A DNA stretch of 64,000 nt from Balaenoptera acutorostrata (taxonomy: Eukaryota; Chordata; Mammalia; Artiodactyla; Balaenopteridae), in the NCBI RefSeq assembly GCF_949987535.1, contig NC_080073.1:22936116-23000115 (forward strand), read 5' to 3'. A program made the position numbers and the translations under genes. Shown piece by piece: positions 50,430 through 61,510 of this stretch. The first letter of the stretch is position 1, and every line of letters begins with the position of its first letter. The notes below the pieces were generated by a model, which searched no databases, was not told the DNA's origin, and was given only the letters and a program-made list of their open reading frames with translations.

Positions 50430-52440
50430 GAAGAAACACAACATTTACTAAGACCCTGCTATGTGCAAGGTCTTTACATACAACATCTCACTGAATACTT
50501 ACTATCACTGTATGACCTAGGTAGTTCCTCAGGTCACAGATTCACAGAAGGCAGAGGTGAGATTTGAATCCAATCCAGTTTCACTGAAAACCCAGTGCTT
50601 ATCTCAGCAAAGCACAGTGCAGAACTCTTTGGTGGATCCTTGACCTCAAAGAGCTTCCTATTTGGAAAAAAAGGGTAGAAAAGAGCGAGAAGTCTTAGGA
50701 GGAACTCAATAAGTGTGAGTCATCCTATGTGTGTTTATTCCACACTTTCTCTAATCCTGGCCCAGTGCTAAGTACTGGAGATACCATACGAAGGTCCTTC
50801 TGCACCATCTCCCCCAACCTCTTGGCTGCAGAGATGGCAGAATTAGAGAATGTGGATGAAGACACTGAGGAATTGCTGATGCAGGACTTGGGCCCCAAAG
50901 CTGAGGACTAGGCAGTCTTCCAATTGAAACAGGAAAACTCATATGATGCTACCCAGCCCAGAAATTCACTAGTAGATAATGAACCAATCAAAGATTGCCA
51001 CATGTACATGAATGGTAATCAGAAAGTCTCTGCCCACTCCATTTCCAAAAATCCTGCCCTAATAGAAAAAAAATCCCGTCCTAACAGAACACTCATCAAA
51101 GACTGTCTAAGGAGGCTCTCCTTTTTCTTTACGAAATGCACTCTTCTTTTCAAACCCTTTCAGGTCTCTGCTGGAAGGAAAGTGATAGTAGCCAACTCCC
51201 TTGCCATAGCACTGTCTGAATAAACCACCTTTGATTAATTCTACAGGAGGTCTGCTTCCTTCTGACAACATGTTCAAAGCTCTCACCAAGCTTAAACATT
51301 CAGTCTGTAAACATTAATGAGTCTTTGCTCCATCCTGGCTAGATGGCAGACCCAATACACGTAATGATAGATGAGGTGGGAACTCAGATCCCCTCAGGTC
51401 AAGAGGAGGGTGTGGTCAGATTTCAGCTTTGGGGTCTGGTCCCAGGCTGTGACCCTGGGCAAGTTACATAGTGTTTCGGTAGTACAGTTCCCCCTCTGGT
51501 AAAATGGGAGTAACATCATCACCCCTTACAGGGTTCCTGTGAGGATTAAATGACCCATATTCAGAGGCAGCTGAGTACATGTAAAAGGAATGAGCATAGG
51601 CTTGGCACTGAATAAAAAGGGACGCATGAGTCCATATTGATACAAGTGAATACAAGGATAAATAAAGAAACGTGGGAGACGGTAAAGCTCTTCTCAGAGT
51701 AGAATGTGAACTAAAAAATGTAGAAAGGAATGGAATTAGACAATCATGATTTTGCAACCATTACAGTAATAACTGATTCAAGAAAAAAACCAACAATGGA
51801 TGCTAAATCTAGCCAGTAAACTTGTGATTAAGAATGGGCTATAAAGCTATGTATCTATATCTATGAAAAATGGGGAATGAGGAAAAATACAAATAAGTGG
51901 TAAATCTGGGTAAAGGATACTTGGGAGTTTGGGGGTAATGTTCTTGCAACTTCTCTGTAGATTTGTTTTGTCAAAATAAAAATTAAAAAAATTAAAAGCA
52001 GAAAAAGTAAAAAGGGAAGTAAAGCAGAAACAGTTTCCTAGTTCTGTTACATTGTACATTTTCTCATGATCATAGGCTCAAGAATAGAGTAAGGGTAAAA
52101 AAAATTCTAAAATGGTACTTAATAGGGTGGGGAGAAGACAGCATGGGTTTGAACCTCATTTTTAATCCTTATCAGATCTCTGACCTTCAATAAGTTAGGT
52201 AACCTCTCTGTGCCTCAGTTTTCTCTTCTGCAAAATGGGGATTTATACATTGGTACCTACTGGAAAGGTTGCTATAAAGACTAAATTAGTTCATAATTTG
52301 TAACGTGCCTGGCACATATTAAGCTTATTTGCTATAGTAATTGTATTACATATACAGTGCTTAGAGTCACGTAAACTCCGAATAAACGCTTGCTCTTGTT
52401 CTGGTGATTACTGGCTTAAAGTGCTTCAATTGCTTTGCCT
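50430..52440. other. Intergenic; MIR, possible LTR end and L1M 3' end
   Basis: MIR-like pieces lie at about 50,450-50,600, 51,430-51,560 and 52,135-52,330. A possible LTR 3' end lies near 51,200-51,260 (AATAAA at 51,221). An L1M 3' end lies at about 51,840-52,000 ('cttgcaacttctctgtagat'). The 60-codon frame ending 50,911 has an acidic C-terminus (NVDEDTEELLMQDLGPKAED) but no supporting context. Confidence 0.45.
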
Positions 52441-52735
52441 TAACCTTCGGTAAAAGATAAAAAATTCTTACTCAGGTGTAGAGGGCATCCACCGACCTCA
52501 TCAGACCCACTTGCCTCTCCGGTACTCCCTCAAGGCTCAGCTCAAATATCGCTTCCCTAGGCGAGCCTCTGGGGCCCAAGGACCAGACCAGAGGCCTCCC
52601 TTACTTGGCGTCAGCTCCGTGGGCCGGTCCTCAGAGCACTCACGACAACGGCCAACGTGCACTGGCCCGTCGCCCCAGCACAGTTTAAGCCCCAAGACCG
52701 TAGGGCTCGGGATGTGTTTTTGCTCACATGGTGAG
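52440..52735 (+). repeat. L2 fragment abutting the CpG island
   Basis: 'ccctcaaggctcagctcaaa' and 'cgcttccctaggcgagcctc' match the L2 segment upstream of its 3' end. The CpG-rich promoter begins just after it. Confidence 0.6.
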
Positions 52736-52997
52736 CCGGGGTAGCACGGTGAGGAGCCCACGGGGCCTCTGAAGGCTGAAAGTGAACTTGGGGCCGAGGT
52801 GGGAGTCGCGGCGGGAGACGCAGGGCTCGCGCAGAAGTCTCCTCAGGGGCGCTGCCACGTCCCGGGGGCAGCAGGCGGGCCCAGGCGGAGGGGGCGGTGC
52901 GGGAGGGGCGGCCAGGCCCCGCCCCCTCCCCTCCCCTCTCCTCCCCCTCCCGCCCTCGCCGCGCCCCGCCTGGCTCCCCGCGCCGGTTTCCTGGTTA

Positions 52998-53008
52998 AGA
53001 TGGCGGCC
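52998..53008 (+). promoter_or_regulatory. YY1-like site overlapping the start codon
   Basis: AAGATGGCGGC matches the known downstream YY1 core-promoter motif, in which the ATG of the motif is also the initiator codon. In such genes transcription usually starts a short distance upstream, giving a very short 5' UTR. This pattern is known for many ribosomal, translation-factor and nuclear-encoded mitochondrial genes. That fits the presequence-like peptide, but binding here is inferred from the motif only. Confidence 0.65.
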
Positions 53009-53083
53009 CTTGGGGCAGCGCAGGCCTGGAAACTTCTGAGAGACCTGTCGCTCCGGTCCCCGCTCCTGGCGGCCAGGTCCCAG
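53000..53083 (+). CDS. First coding exon of an unrecognised gene; probable mitochondrial presequence
   Basis: The ATG at 53,000 has a strong Kozak context (A at -3, G at +4) and is the first ATG after about 260 bp of ATG-free GC-rich leader. The frame runs 28 codons and ends exactly at CAG|GTGAGC, a consensus donor, leaving phase 0. The peptide starts MAALGAAQ, has W10, basic K11, R14, R19 and R26, one acidic residue (D15), and leucine pairs at 12-13 and 22-23. This Ala/Leu/Arg-rich, acid-poor pattern is typical of mitochondrial targeting presequences; import is inference. The frame stays open past the donor to about 53,638, but the donor, the falling CpG content and an LTR downstream argue that this is intron. 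Upstream in-frame starts are GTG only, so they are unlikely. I could not assign the gene from 28 residues. Sure that it is an exon of a CpG-island gene, unsure of identity. Confidence 0.8.
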
Positions 53084-53454
53084 GTGAGCGGGCCTCTCGG
53101 TGGGAGCCTCGAGCAGCCAGTGGTGTCCTCCTGTCCCTGTCTGTCCACCTCCTCCTGGCCCCGGTGCGCGGCCGCTAGGGCGCCGCACCTGTGGAGGGGA
53201 CGCGCGGTGCTGCGCCCGGGGCGCACGAGAGACCCCAGCATTCCCCCCCCCGCCCCGCTTCAGGTGTCGGGGGTCCTAGGCGGAGCGGGGAATGACAGTC
53301 CGGGCCACCCCGGAGTGAGAGTCACTCAGCTGTCAGTTGTCGCTGACGTGGGTTACCCCAGCGCTGCGGAGGGCGCCTGGCGCTGTACCAGGCGCTGCAG
53401 GCAAGTTAATGAAAAGTCCCTGGGACTGGGTTTTGGAGTCCTGGGGTGTTATTA

Positions 53455-54230
53455 TGTCGACAGAAAAAAAATGCACGGCCTGAAAGTTGGGAAATACATT
53501 TTATTGGAGGCATCATTGAGGGCTGTATCCTGGGGAAGTTTCTGGTTAGCTCTGAGGAACTGTTCCAAAGAGGTGAGGGAGGAGCCAGGATATATGGGAG
53601 TTTTGGCTGAAAAAAAACCAAAAAAAAAAAACTTGTAGTGGAACATCAAAAGATGAGGGCTAATCACAAAAATCAGATATGTCAAGGTAGTGATTTTAAT
53701 GCTTTGCTCAATTTGTGAAGGTGTAAGAGTCTGGACTTACTGAAGTTATTCCTTTGATACGCATCTTAACTCTCTAGGGACTGTGTACTGTTTTTCTGCA
53801 TCCTGATTTCTCCTCAGGCTGCACTGTCTCGGGCGGCTGCAGTGACCGCTGACTTGATGGCAAGAAACATTCTTGTTTAGTAAAATGACAGGCAACATTT
53901 TTTTGTCCATAGTTACCTGCTTTGCCAGTTCTGATTTTGAACCATCTCTCTCTCTTGAGCCTATTTGTTAGGCCACATGATGAAGATGCCTAGAAACCCA
54001 ACCCAGCCTTGCAGGTTTAGTAACTCACCTCCTGGAGTGAGCTCTCTGCCGGCTGCCTGGTTTTGCAGACTTGGGGGGGTGGGTATTGGTGCTTGAGTTG
54101 GTGAAATGAGGGGGTCAAGGAGAAAGATGGGAAACGCTCTCCCTCAATTCAGTGAACAATCAGTCCCAGCACTAAAACACATCAGAGCATTGGCCCTGTC
54201 CTGTTTCTCCTTGTTTCAAGAGAATAAAAA
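53455..54230 (-). repeat. ERV-type LTR, antisense, in intron 1 close to the promoter
   Basis: On the minus strand, 'gaacagttcctcagagctaa', then AATAAAATGTATTTCC, then 'caggccgtgcattttttttc' and GTCGACA are the poly(A)/R-U5 region of a known mammalian ERV LTR type. Upstream LTR phrases continue to about 54,230. It begins about 370 bp after the exon 1 donor. Family name not certain, non-coding. Confidence 0.6.
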
Positions 54231-56279
54231 CCTAGGAGGGCCAATGGTGGATGCTGAATAGCTATTAGAACTTGGCTTCCTGTAGATTTGATCAATACCT
54301 TTTGCAGGTGGCAAGAGTCACAGTAGTCAAAAGGTCTTTGGGGAGTTATGAGTTGGTGATGACTCATGGACAAATGACTCAACCACTCGACTTCTGATTC
54401 TCCGTTAGTAATACCGCTCTTTTAAAGAAAGGATGATGTGGGGCTCATCCACAGCAGAGCATTGTCCTCGTCCGTTTTCCCATCTTTAATCGATGAGAGA
54501 CAAATGATCACTCCTGCAGTTTTAACTAGGATATGCGTAGTATATTTTTTTTAAAAATCGAAAGATAGCTACCAATGATTTTTTGAGTTACTCTAAGCTG
54601 TGGTTAATTATGACATCTGAAAGGGGTTTTTTTTGTTTTTTTCCTTCTTTCATTTCCTGACTTCTCATTTGTCTTTTTTTGTTAATGTAAATTTAAAAGG
54701 TGCTAATAACTTATTACTGTAATATCTTTAATAGGCACTTGACAGTATGGTGGGATAGCAAAAGGAATGGTGGTTTTGTCTAATTAAAATCACTAATAAC
54801 TGTTGTAATAGAGTAAGGAGAATACCTCCAGGTGATCAAGTTCTATTCATTATTTAAGTGTTAGAAAAAACAAGAACTGTGGTGCTAACTGTGAGAGTAG
54901 ACTTGAATTGATGAGAAACATGGGGCCTAAGGCAGTGAAAACTCAAGCAAAGGAAATAATTGTGCAGAGAAATCCAACTGTTTAGCTGAAGTATGATAGG
55001 GCTTCTTGCCTTACCAAGAAATGGGAGTCTGAACACAACACTGGAGAGAATCTGGGTGGGTGATACCCTTGGTTTGGCAAGAAGACTGGGTAAAAGGATC
55101 TCCTACCTCACTGCATCTAGTAACTTTGATTTACATACTTGTGGATGGCGTATTGTCCTGTGAACATAAGCTTAGGAAATGAGTGGTTTTTTTTTTTTTT
55201 TTTTTTTTAAAGTCAGGAATAATACACAGTGTTCAAGGACTGGAAATGGGCATTCGCAAGCATCAGATCCAACCAGCTTATTTCACAGGTAGAAAAATTG
55301 AGCACTAAAGAAGTTCAAGGTTATAAAGAGAGTTTGTGGCAGAGCTGATTACAGATTAAAGGTTTACTTTTCAGGTTCCATTATACCAGGCTGTGGTGTA
55401 AATTTCCTCATGAAAATAAGTTATATCAGCATGTAAGTTACTCTGCATAGCATAAAGTTACTATGTAACATCCAAGTCACCAACACTACTGACGCACTTT
55501 AATTTTTTCTTTATAAACATCTTAGAATTGGCAATAAAAGTAGGTGAGTGTTGTTTGTGATTCCTAAGGAACCCTTTTCATATTCTTGAATGCTTCTTTA
55601 TATCTGCTCTACCTGCCTCTGCATGTATGTTGTGCCTACCTACTCCCTTGCCCACGGCAGACATTACAGTTGAATATGACCCTCTTTTTCTAGGAAACCT
55701 AAGAATCCTCACCAAGCGTCTCAGACCTTCTTTGTACCAGACCTTGTGCAAAACTGTTGTGTGTACAGAGATAAATGACCCAGTTTCTGCTGTGAGAAGT
55801 AACTTTAACCACTCTCACAGAGGTGCCAAAGAATGACACTTTGCCCCCTCCTCGTTGTTAAATTTAACATTTGACACATATTCCTGATGCTAAATGTCAT
55901 TGACATTTTTTATTTCTTCTGCTGTTGGCTTCTCTGTTTTGACTTCCGATTGATGTTACATCCTTAAAGGGCCACCCTTTTGCCATTTCTTATTTTACAT
56001 ATATTTCTCTATTCAGCTTATACCTAGAACAAGACTCTTACAGGTACTGATATTTGGGGATAGTAAACAAGGCAGGCAGAGATCTTGGCCACATGATACT
56101 CTGTTTTAATGGGGGTGGGGAAGGGCTAGATTGTACATACATAGAGAATAATGAAAATGATTTCAGCCAGTGACAAATGCTATGAAGAAAATAAAACAGG
56201 GTCTTGGGCTGGAGAATGAATAGCTTAGCCAAGATGGTGGGTCATAGATTAGATGATCCAGGAAAACCAATTCGACATT

Positions 56280-56800
56280 GCATTGTAACACATGTAATAA
56301 AAATATACATATTATAAGTGAACAGTTTGATGAGTTTTCACAAACTGAACACGCCCAGGAGATCAGAGCCATATCAAGAAATTAATCATTTAGCAGCAAC
56401 CCAGAGGGCCCCCTGGTGCTCCTTCCCGTCACTACTCCCACCCAGAAAAGAGTAGCCAGTCCCCTGAATTACGCCGCCATACACTGGTTTTGTTCCTTTT
56501 TGTACTTTATGTAAATGGAATTATACAATGGATTATATGAGTGCATACTCACATAATCAACCTTATGTTTATGAGATCCTGGAGGTGACTTTTTGACATT
56601 TGAACTGAGACCTGAGTAATGAAAAGTAGCCAGCCAGGTGACACTCGGGAAGAGAGGGCAGCAAGTGCAAAGGCCCTGAGGTGGGACCTGAACTCAACAT
56701 ATCCAGACAGTTAAAGATGTGGAAAGTGACAGTACTAGTCGTGGTCTGAGAGGTAGGCAGGGGCTGGATCAAGTGGGGACTTGTAGGGTCTGATAAAGAG
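56280..56800. repeat. L1M-like fragment followed by L2-like fragment
   Basis: 'gatgagttttcacaaactga' to 'atgtaaatggaattatacaa' (56,280-56,575) is an old L1M 3' type sequence. 'gcaagtgcaaaggccctgag' and 'gagaggtaggcaggggctgg' (56,570-56,800) are L2-like. Confidence 0.6.
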
Positions 56801-58264
56801 TTTTTAAAAGCTTTGAGTGCTTTGCCCAAAGTTACTCAGCTAGTAAAAAATAGCTGAATCCCAGTCCGGCTGCCAGAGACCAGGCATGTAATTACTGTAC
56901 AGTGCACTCCTTATTATAAATAGCACAGTACAGCAAGGCACAGCCATGTTGGGCACAGAGATAAGCCTGTTACATTAGTTATGTCTTAGGGGAAATCTTG
57001 GTTGAGGGCACTGAGTTTAAATGGTTAGTGATAATCCGATCATGGTATTTTGCCTTTTAGTGCATTTCCCCTCTCATAGTGGCTGGGTGAAGTTCACAGA
57101 GCTGTTCTGTTGTAGGTGAAGCAAAGACGTTGTGGGAAACACTGCCCCTCAGGCCCCTAGTTGTAGAATCCTTGTTGTGTGGTTCTCTACAAAGCCCAGA
57201 GCTTCTGTCCAGGAACTCGGAGGAATGTGTATTGTTGAAGGAGACCGAAACCCTGTCCCTGCTGTTGTGTATCTCAGAATAGATGACTCCAGCTTAATTT
57301 TCTGTTCTTTCCAGAAGTGAGAGGAGAAAGATGGATGCCTGGCTTTTAGAAGTGAAGGACTGAAGCTTATGTGCAAGTTTCTGTCAGCTGACTATGGCTG
57401 TGGAGGCTGCATTGGAAGTTGTGACTCACCTTTATCTGCCTTCTTGCCTAGAAGAATAAATATCTGACTCTTTTCTTTTTAAAAATGAAGTGCACCTGCA
57501 ATTTCTGCTGTTAGAAAAGGAAATTCACCTCATATAATTTAGTTGCTAAACTACTGACTTCTGTGTGGGGAAGACCTTTAAATGATAGCTCTTGTCCCAA
57601 ATTGGTTTTGTTTACTGTAAATGAAACACTTCTTTCATGGATGAGTACACAGACCCATAGTACTGAGAATTTTGCTGCCCTTGTATCCTGGCCCAATTCT
57701 GTAAGCGCAACACCCAGAAACTCACTGACATATCTTGTATTTTGGGGAGGAAAAGAAATTACATATGCAACTTCAGATCATTTGTCTTTCAACTCTTTTT
57801 ACTATTCACTCAATCTGGAATTGTCCTTTGCTAGCTGCACCCATCATTTTCTGTTACTTGATGAAAACGTTTTGTCTGAAGAACTTGAGAGATTTCTACA
57901 CGTTTGAGCAAGTGGTAAAGTCAGTATGCTAATGAAATTTGGGGAAATGACACTAGAATTAGTCTGGTAAAGAAGATGTAGGGGAAGGCATGCCAGGTGG
58001 AGTGGACTGTGGGCGAAGGCAGAGGGGAGAGAGAAGATGGGGAGATTAGAGGAGTCATTGGGAGCAGTTTGGTACGGAGAAGGAGAGGCAGGTGAGTAAC
58101 AGAAGTGAAGAGCTAGTGGTGATCTTTTAGGCAAATGAGGAAGGAAAGAAGGGCTGTAGAAAGCCCAGAATTCGGCATGGTACAGAACTGGATAACTGAA
58201 CATCAAGCACATATTGTTCACTTAGTAAATATTTTCTCAGTGCTTAGTCTTTGCCCCATGCTAT

Positions 58265-58885
58265 TTGTTGTAAGCTCCTTGAAGGCAGAGGCTATATTGA
58301 TTAATTCTTCACTGTAAATCTAGTGCTTTAGAGAATGCTGGGCATATAGATACCTTTAATAGATGAGTTCTATGAGTGAGTGAATGCAGGAAGATACACA
58401 GCCCTACCCTCAGGGGGCTCATAGTCTAGTGGCAAAATTGGCGGGTAAACCAATAATTATACAGTAGCATCGTGAGATCAGTAGAGCTATGTTCTTAGTC
58501 TTCTGTGACACTGTGCGTGGTCTTGCATGGGGCACTTGCTGTTTCCCTGTCTGAAACACTGTTCCTTCTGATCTCAGGCCTTGTTCTATCCTGTCATTCA
58601 GCTTTCTGATTCAAAGTGGTCTTCCCACAGGGTGTTCCCTAATTATCTTATCTGACTCACCTTCTCCCTAGAGATTATTTTCTGCCCCTTGCCTGCTTTT
58701 TAACACTTTACCTGGTGGTTTATTATGTGTTTTTTGTTTGTTTTATTGTCTGTCTGCCTTCCTTTCCCACAAACGTAAGAATGTAAGCTCTATGAGGGCA
58801 AAGCTTTTTCTTATGCACTGCTATTTCCCCAGCCTGCCTGACCAGGTATTCAGTAAGCTTTTGTGGTCTAAATGAATGCGTGGTG
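58265..58885 (+). repeat. Two L2 3' ends
   Basis: 'gtaagctccttgaaggcaga' at about 58,270, and 'gtaagctctatgagggcaaa' at about 58,786 with more upstream L2 sequence from about 58,560, are both L2 3' termini in sense. Confidence 0.7.
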
Positions 58886-60790
58886 TACACAGAAATGAGA
58901 GGCAGGTAAGTAACAGAGATGAGGGTTGATGCAGATAATTTAGGCAAATGAGGAAGGAAAGGGCTATAGAAAATCTCGTTGTGAAAGGGCTTTCAAAGTA
59001 ATAGGACTGTGCATTTCATATGTGACAGACCCTGTGCAAAGTGATGTCTGCACATTATTTCCTTAACCCTTACAATGTTACTGCAGGGGAGATTGTACTG
59101 TCTTCATGTTACAAATAACGGAACAGAGGCATAGAAGGGTCATAGTAAATAACCTGCTTAAAATCACAGGGCCAAGGAGTCACCTGCCTCATGCTGATGA
59201 GTTACTTACGCTGTTAAAACATTAAGTTACATTGCCAAAGGGTCCTGTTTGAGCTGAACTATCCGGTTATACTGATTGCTGACCTTTCCCCCTTTCTTTG
59301 TCCCTGAGTAATGGGCACCTTGGTGTTTGCACTTATGCCTAGGTGGACTAATCAACCTGCATGATTGTCCTCTTATCTGACTCTTATCAGGCTCTTATCT
59401 GACTCCCTCCTTCTCTGGCTCCAGGGTCTGGGAAACAGGAGAAAAGGGTATGGTTCTGTGTTCAAATAGGACTAAGTTCAAATTCTGGGTCTGCCAGGTT
59501 CTTGCTCTACTAATTATTGAACTTGACTGAACCTCAATTTATTGTTCTCTGAAAGGAGATAATTCTTACAGATAGTTACAAAGATTAAATAAGATGATAA
59601 GCATGATGTCTGACACTATGGTTAGATAGTAGGCTCAGAGGGATTTTTCCTCTTGCAGTAAATTTGAAGCTAAATTTACTTGAATTTTTTTTTTTTTGGC
59701 TTTATTAAGCCAGAATAGTTTTCCTTTCCCAGATTTGATAAGCATTTAGTGTTTGCTGCCATATCAGGGTTAGGTGCTGGCTTGGTGTTTCAAAATGGTT
59801 TATTTCACTTAATCCTGCAACAACGACGTGAAACAGAGGTGATTATTCTCAGTTTACATCTAGGGAACTTGAGGCTCAGAGAGTTCAAGGCCTGTCTCCT
59901 GAGCCCCAGTTATCTTCATTATTCCACAGGTGGGGTGAAGGTCTGGTGAGGCGTGAGGTGGCAGTGGGGAGGGTTGTGTGGGGACCTCAGTTGCACCATC
60001 CTGGATGTTGCTTGTTCCAGAAATGTTTGCACATCTTGGTGTTGACTTAGTAGCTATGGCTTCTGGACCTCTTATGCATCAAAGATTTGAGCTGGGGGGA
60101 CACCCAAACACTAGACTGTAGTCATAACATGTACGCAAGGGCAACTGGCACATGCCCTTCACTGTCTGCCCTGTGCACAGGACTGCCTTCAAGGTTTCAG
60201 GAATGCTGGAGAAATTGTGAAATTGCATTTCCTTTGGAGGGTGAGTTTTGGGGGATGGTGATAGAGGGTGGAGTTTCCTGGTATTCTGAGTTCAGACTTT
60301 GGTCAGTGTGCTGATTACCTGGCCAGCTTTTGCCCCTTTCTAGAAATGATTCCAAAAGAATAGCACGTGGATACTAGTCACAAAGGCATAGATTTCTAAC
60401 ATTTACCTCTTTTACTTTTATTTTAAAATTGGAGGGGTTTGATGTAGTGTTTGAGTTGATATTGGAGACATGGCAAAGCTTAAGGAATAGGTCTGAGTTT
60501 GGGTCCTGTGAGTGGGGGTGGGATGGGAGTCTGGCATCTCTTTTTCTACCCCTATCCATTTCTCCATGTGCTTACCCCATTTCCATTTCTAGGCTGTCTT
60601 AGTCCGAGGGTTGTGACTTGAGGACCCTGAAGAATTTCAGGAGGGCTGCTTTGTGGAGTTAGACGTGGGGGAGCAGTCAGAGATGAGTCTGGAGACATAA
60701 GCAGGGGCAAAATTTTGCTGATCTTGTGAGTCTGGTAATGGAGTTAAGGTTAGTGCTTGAGGGCAGTGGGGAGCCATTGAAGGGTTTTAA

Positions 60791-61103
60791 TAGGGGCTAA
60801 TTTTTTAAAAAAATTTTTTAATTTTATTTTTTGGATGTGTTAGGTCTTCGTTGCTGTGTGTGGGCTTCTCATTGCAGTGGCTTCTCTTGTTGTGGAGCAC
60901 AGGCTCTAGGTGTGCGGGCTTCAGTAGTTGTGGCACGTGGGCTCAGTAGTTGTGGCTCGTGGGCTCTAAAGCGCAGCCTCAGTATTTGTGGCGCACAGGC
61001 TTAGTGGCTCCGTGGCATGTGGGATCTTCCCAGACCAGGGTTCGAACCCGTGTCCCCTGCATTGGCAGGCGGATTCTTAACCACTGTGCCACCAGGGAAG
61101 TCC
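60791..61103 (-). repeat. CHR-type SINE, antisense, in intron 1
   Basis: The T-rich tail is on the left and CCACCAGGGAAGTCCCC on the right. The TSD ccattgaagggttttaa/ccattgaagggctttag lies at 60,774-60,790 and 61,104-61,120. Confidence 0.9.
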
Positions 61104-61249
61104 CCATTGAAGGGCTTTAGACGGAGGAGTGGCAGGAGCCGTTTTATGCTTCAGAGTATTCTTTCTTCATACAGTGTGGAAAGGGTTGGAGGGATTAAGA
61201 ATGAAAATCATTCAGGTGACTATTGTACTAATTCAGTGCCAGTAGTAGT

Positions 61250-61510
61250 TATAATTATGCCACAATAATAGGGATAAACCGGGACTGGAATCACACTGCT
61301 TGAGTTTAAATCTTGCCCTCAATACTGGTTATCTTTGTGATTTGTGACAATTACTTACATATTTTATAACAAGACTCACTTTTTTTCTTTTTCACATTTC
61401 AACATCTCTGAAAACTGCACGTGTTTGTACACTTGTGTCACAGATTGAGTGATAGTTTTTTTTTTCTCCAGTGGTACATGAAGTGGAAGAAGATGGGGGT
61501 TTGGATCAGA
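61250..61510 (+). repeat. Copy 1 of a ~250-bp sequence repeated 2 kb downstream
   Basis: 'ataattatgccacaataata', 'ctttttcacatttcaacatc', 'gtgtcacagattga' and 'cagtggtacat' recur in the same order and spacing at 63,305-63,545. The central part resembles a MIR core. Confidence 0.6.

Larger units (their letters stand above)
52780..53400 (+). promoter_or_regulatory. CpG-island, TATA-less promoter with GC boxes
   Basis: CpG dinucleotides are dense here and scarce in the flanks. GC boxes (GGGCGG or CCGCCC types) are visible near 52,890, 52,903-52,910, 52,917-52,926 and 52,961-52,970. No TATA box or CCAAT box is evident. A pyrimidine-rich tract at 52,917-52,952 precedes the CGCCGGTTTCCTGG segment just upstream of the ATG, where transcription probably begins. 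The layout is that of a constitutive housekeeping promoter. Divergent transcription is possible, but I see no divergent coding exon. Confidence 0.85.

Noticed and set aside
50729..50911. 60-codon frame with an acidic C-terminus
   Set aside because: No promoter, acceptor or protein family recognised, and it lies among MIR and possible LTR relics.
52724..53241. Minus-strand frames of 154 and 132 codons over the CpG island
   Set aside because: Pro/Arg/Gly-rich shadow translations of GC-rich promoter DNA with no family pattern or splice context.
52799..53638. 279-codon plus-strand frame across the CpG island
   Set aside because: It starts with GTG, runs through a consensus splice donor into intron and LTR sequence, and is open mainly because of high GC. 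Only 53,000-53,083 is supported as coding.
53640..53650. Retroviral coding remnant next to the intronic LTR
   Set aside because: I saw only LTR-type sequence. No gag, pol or env pattern could be supported.
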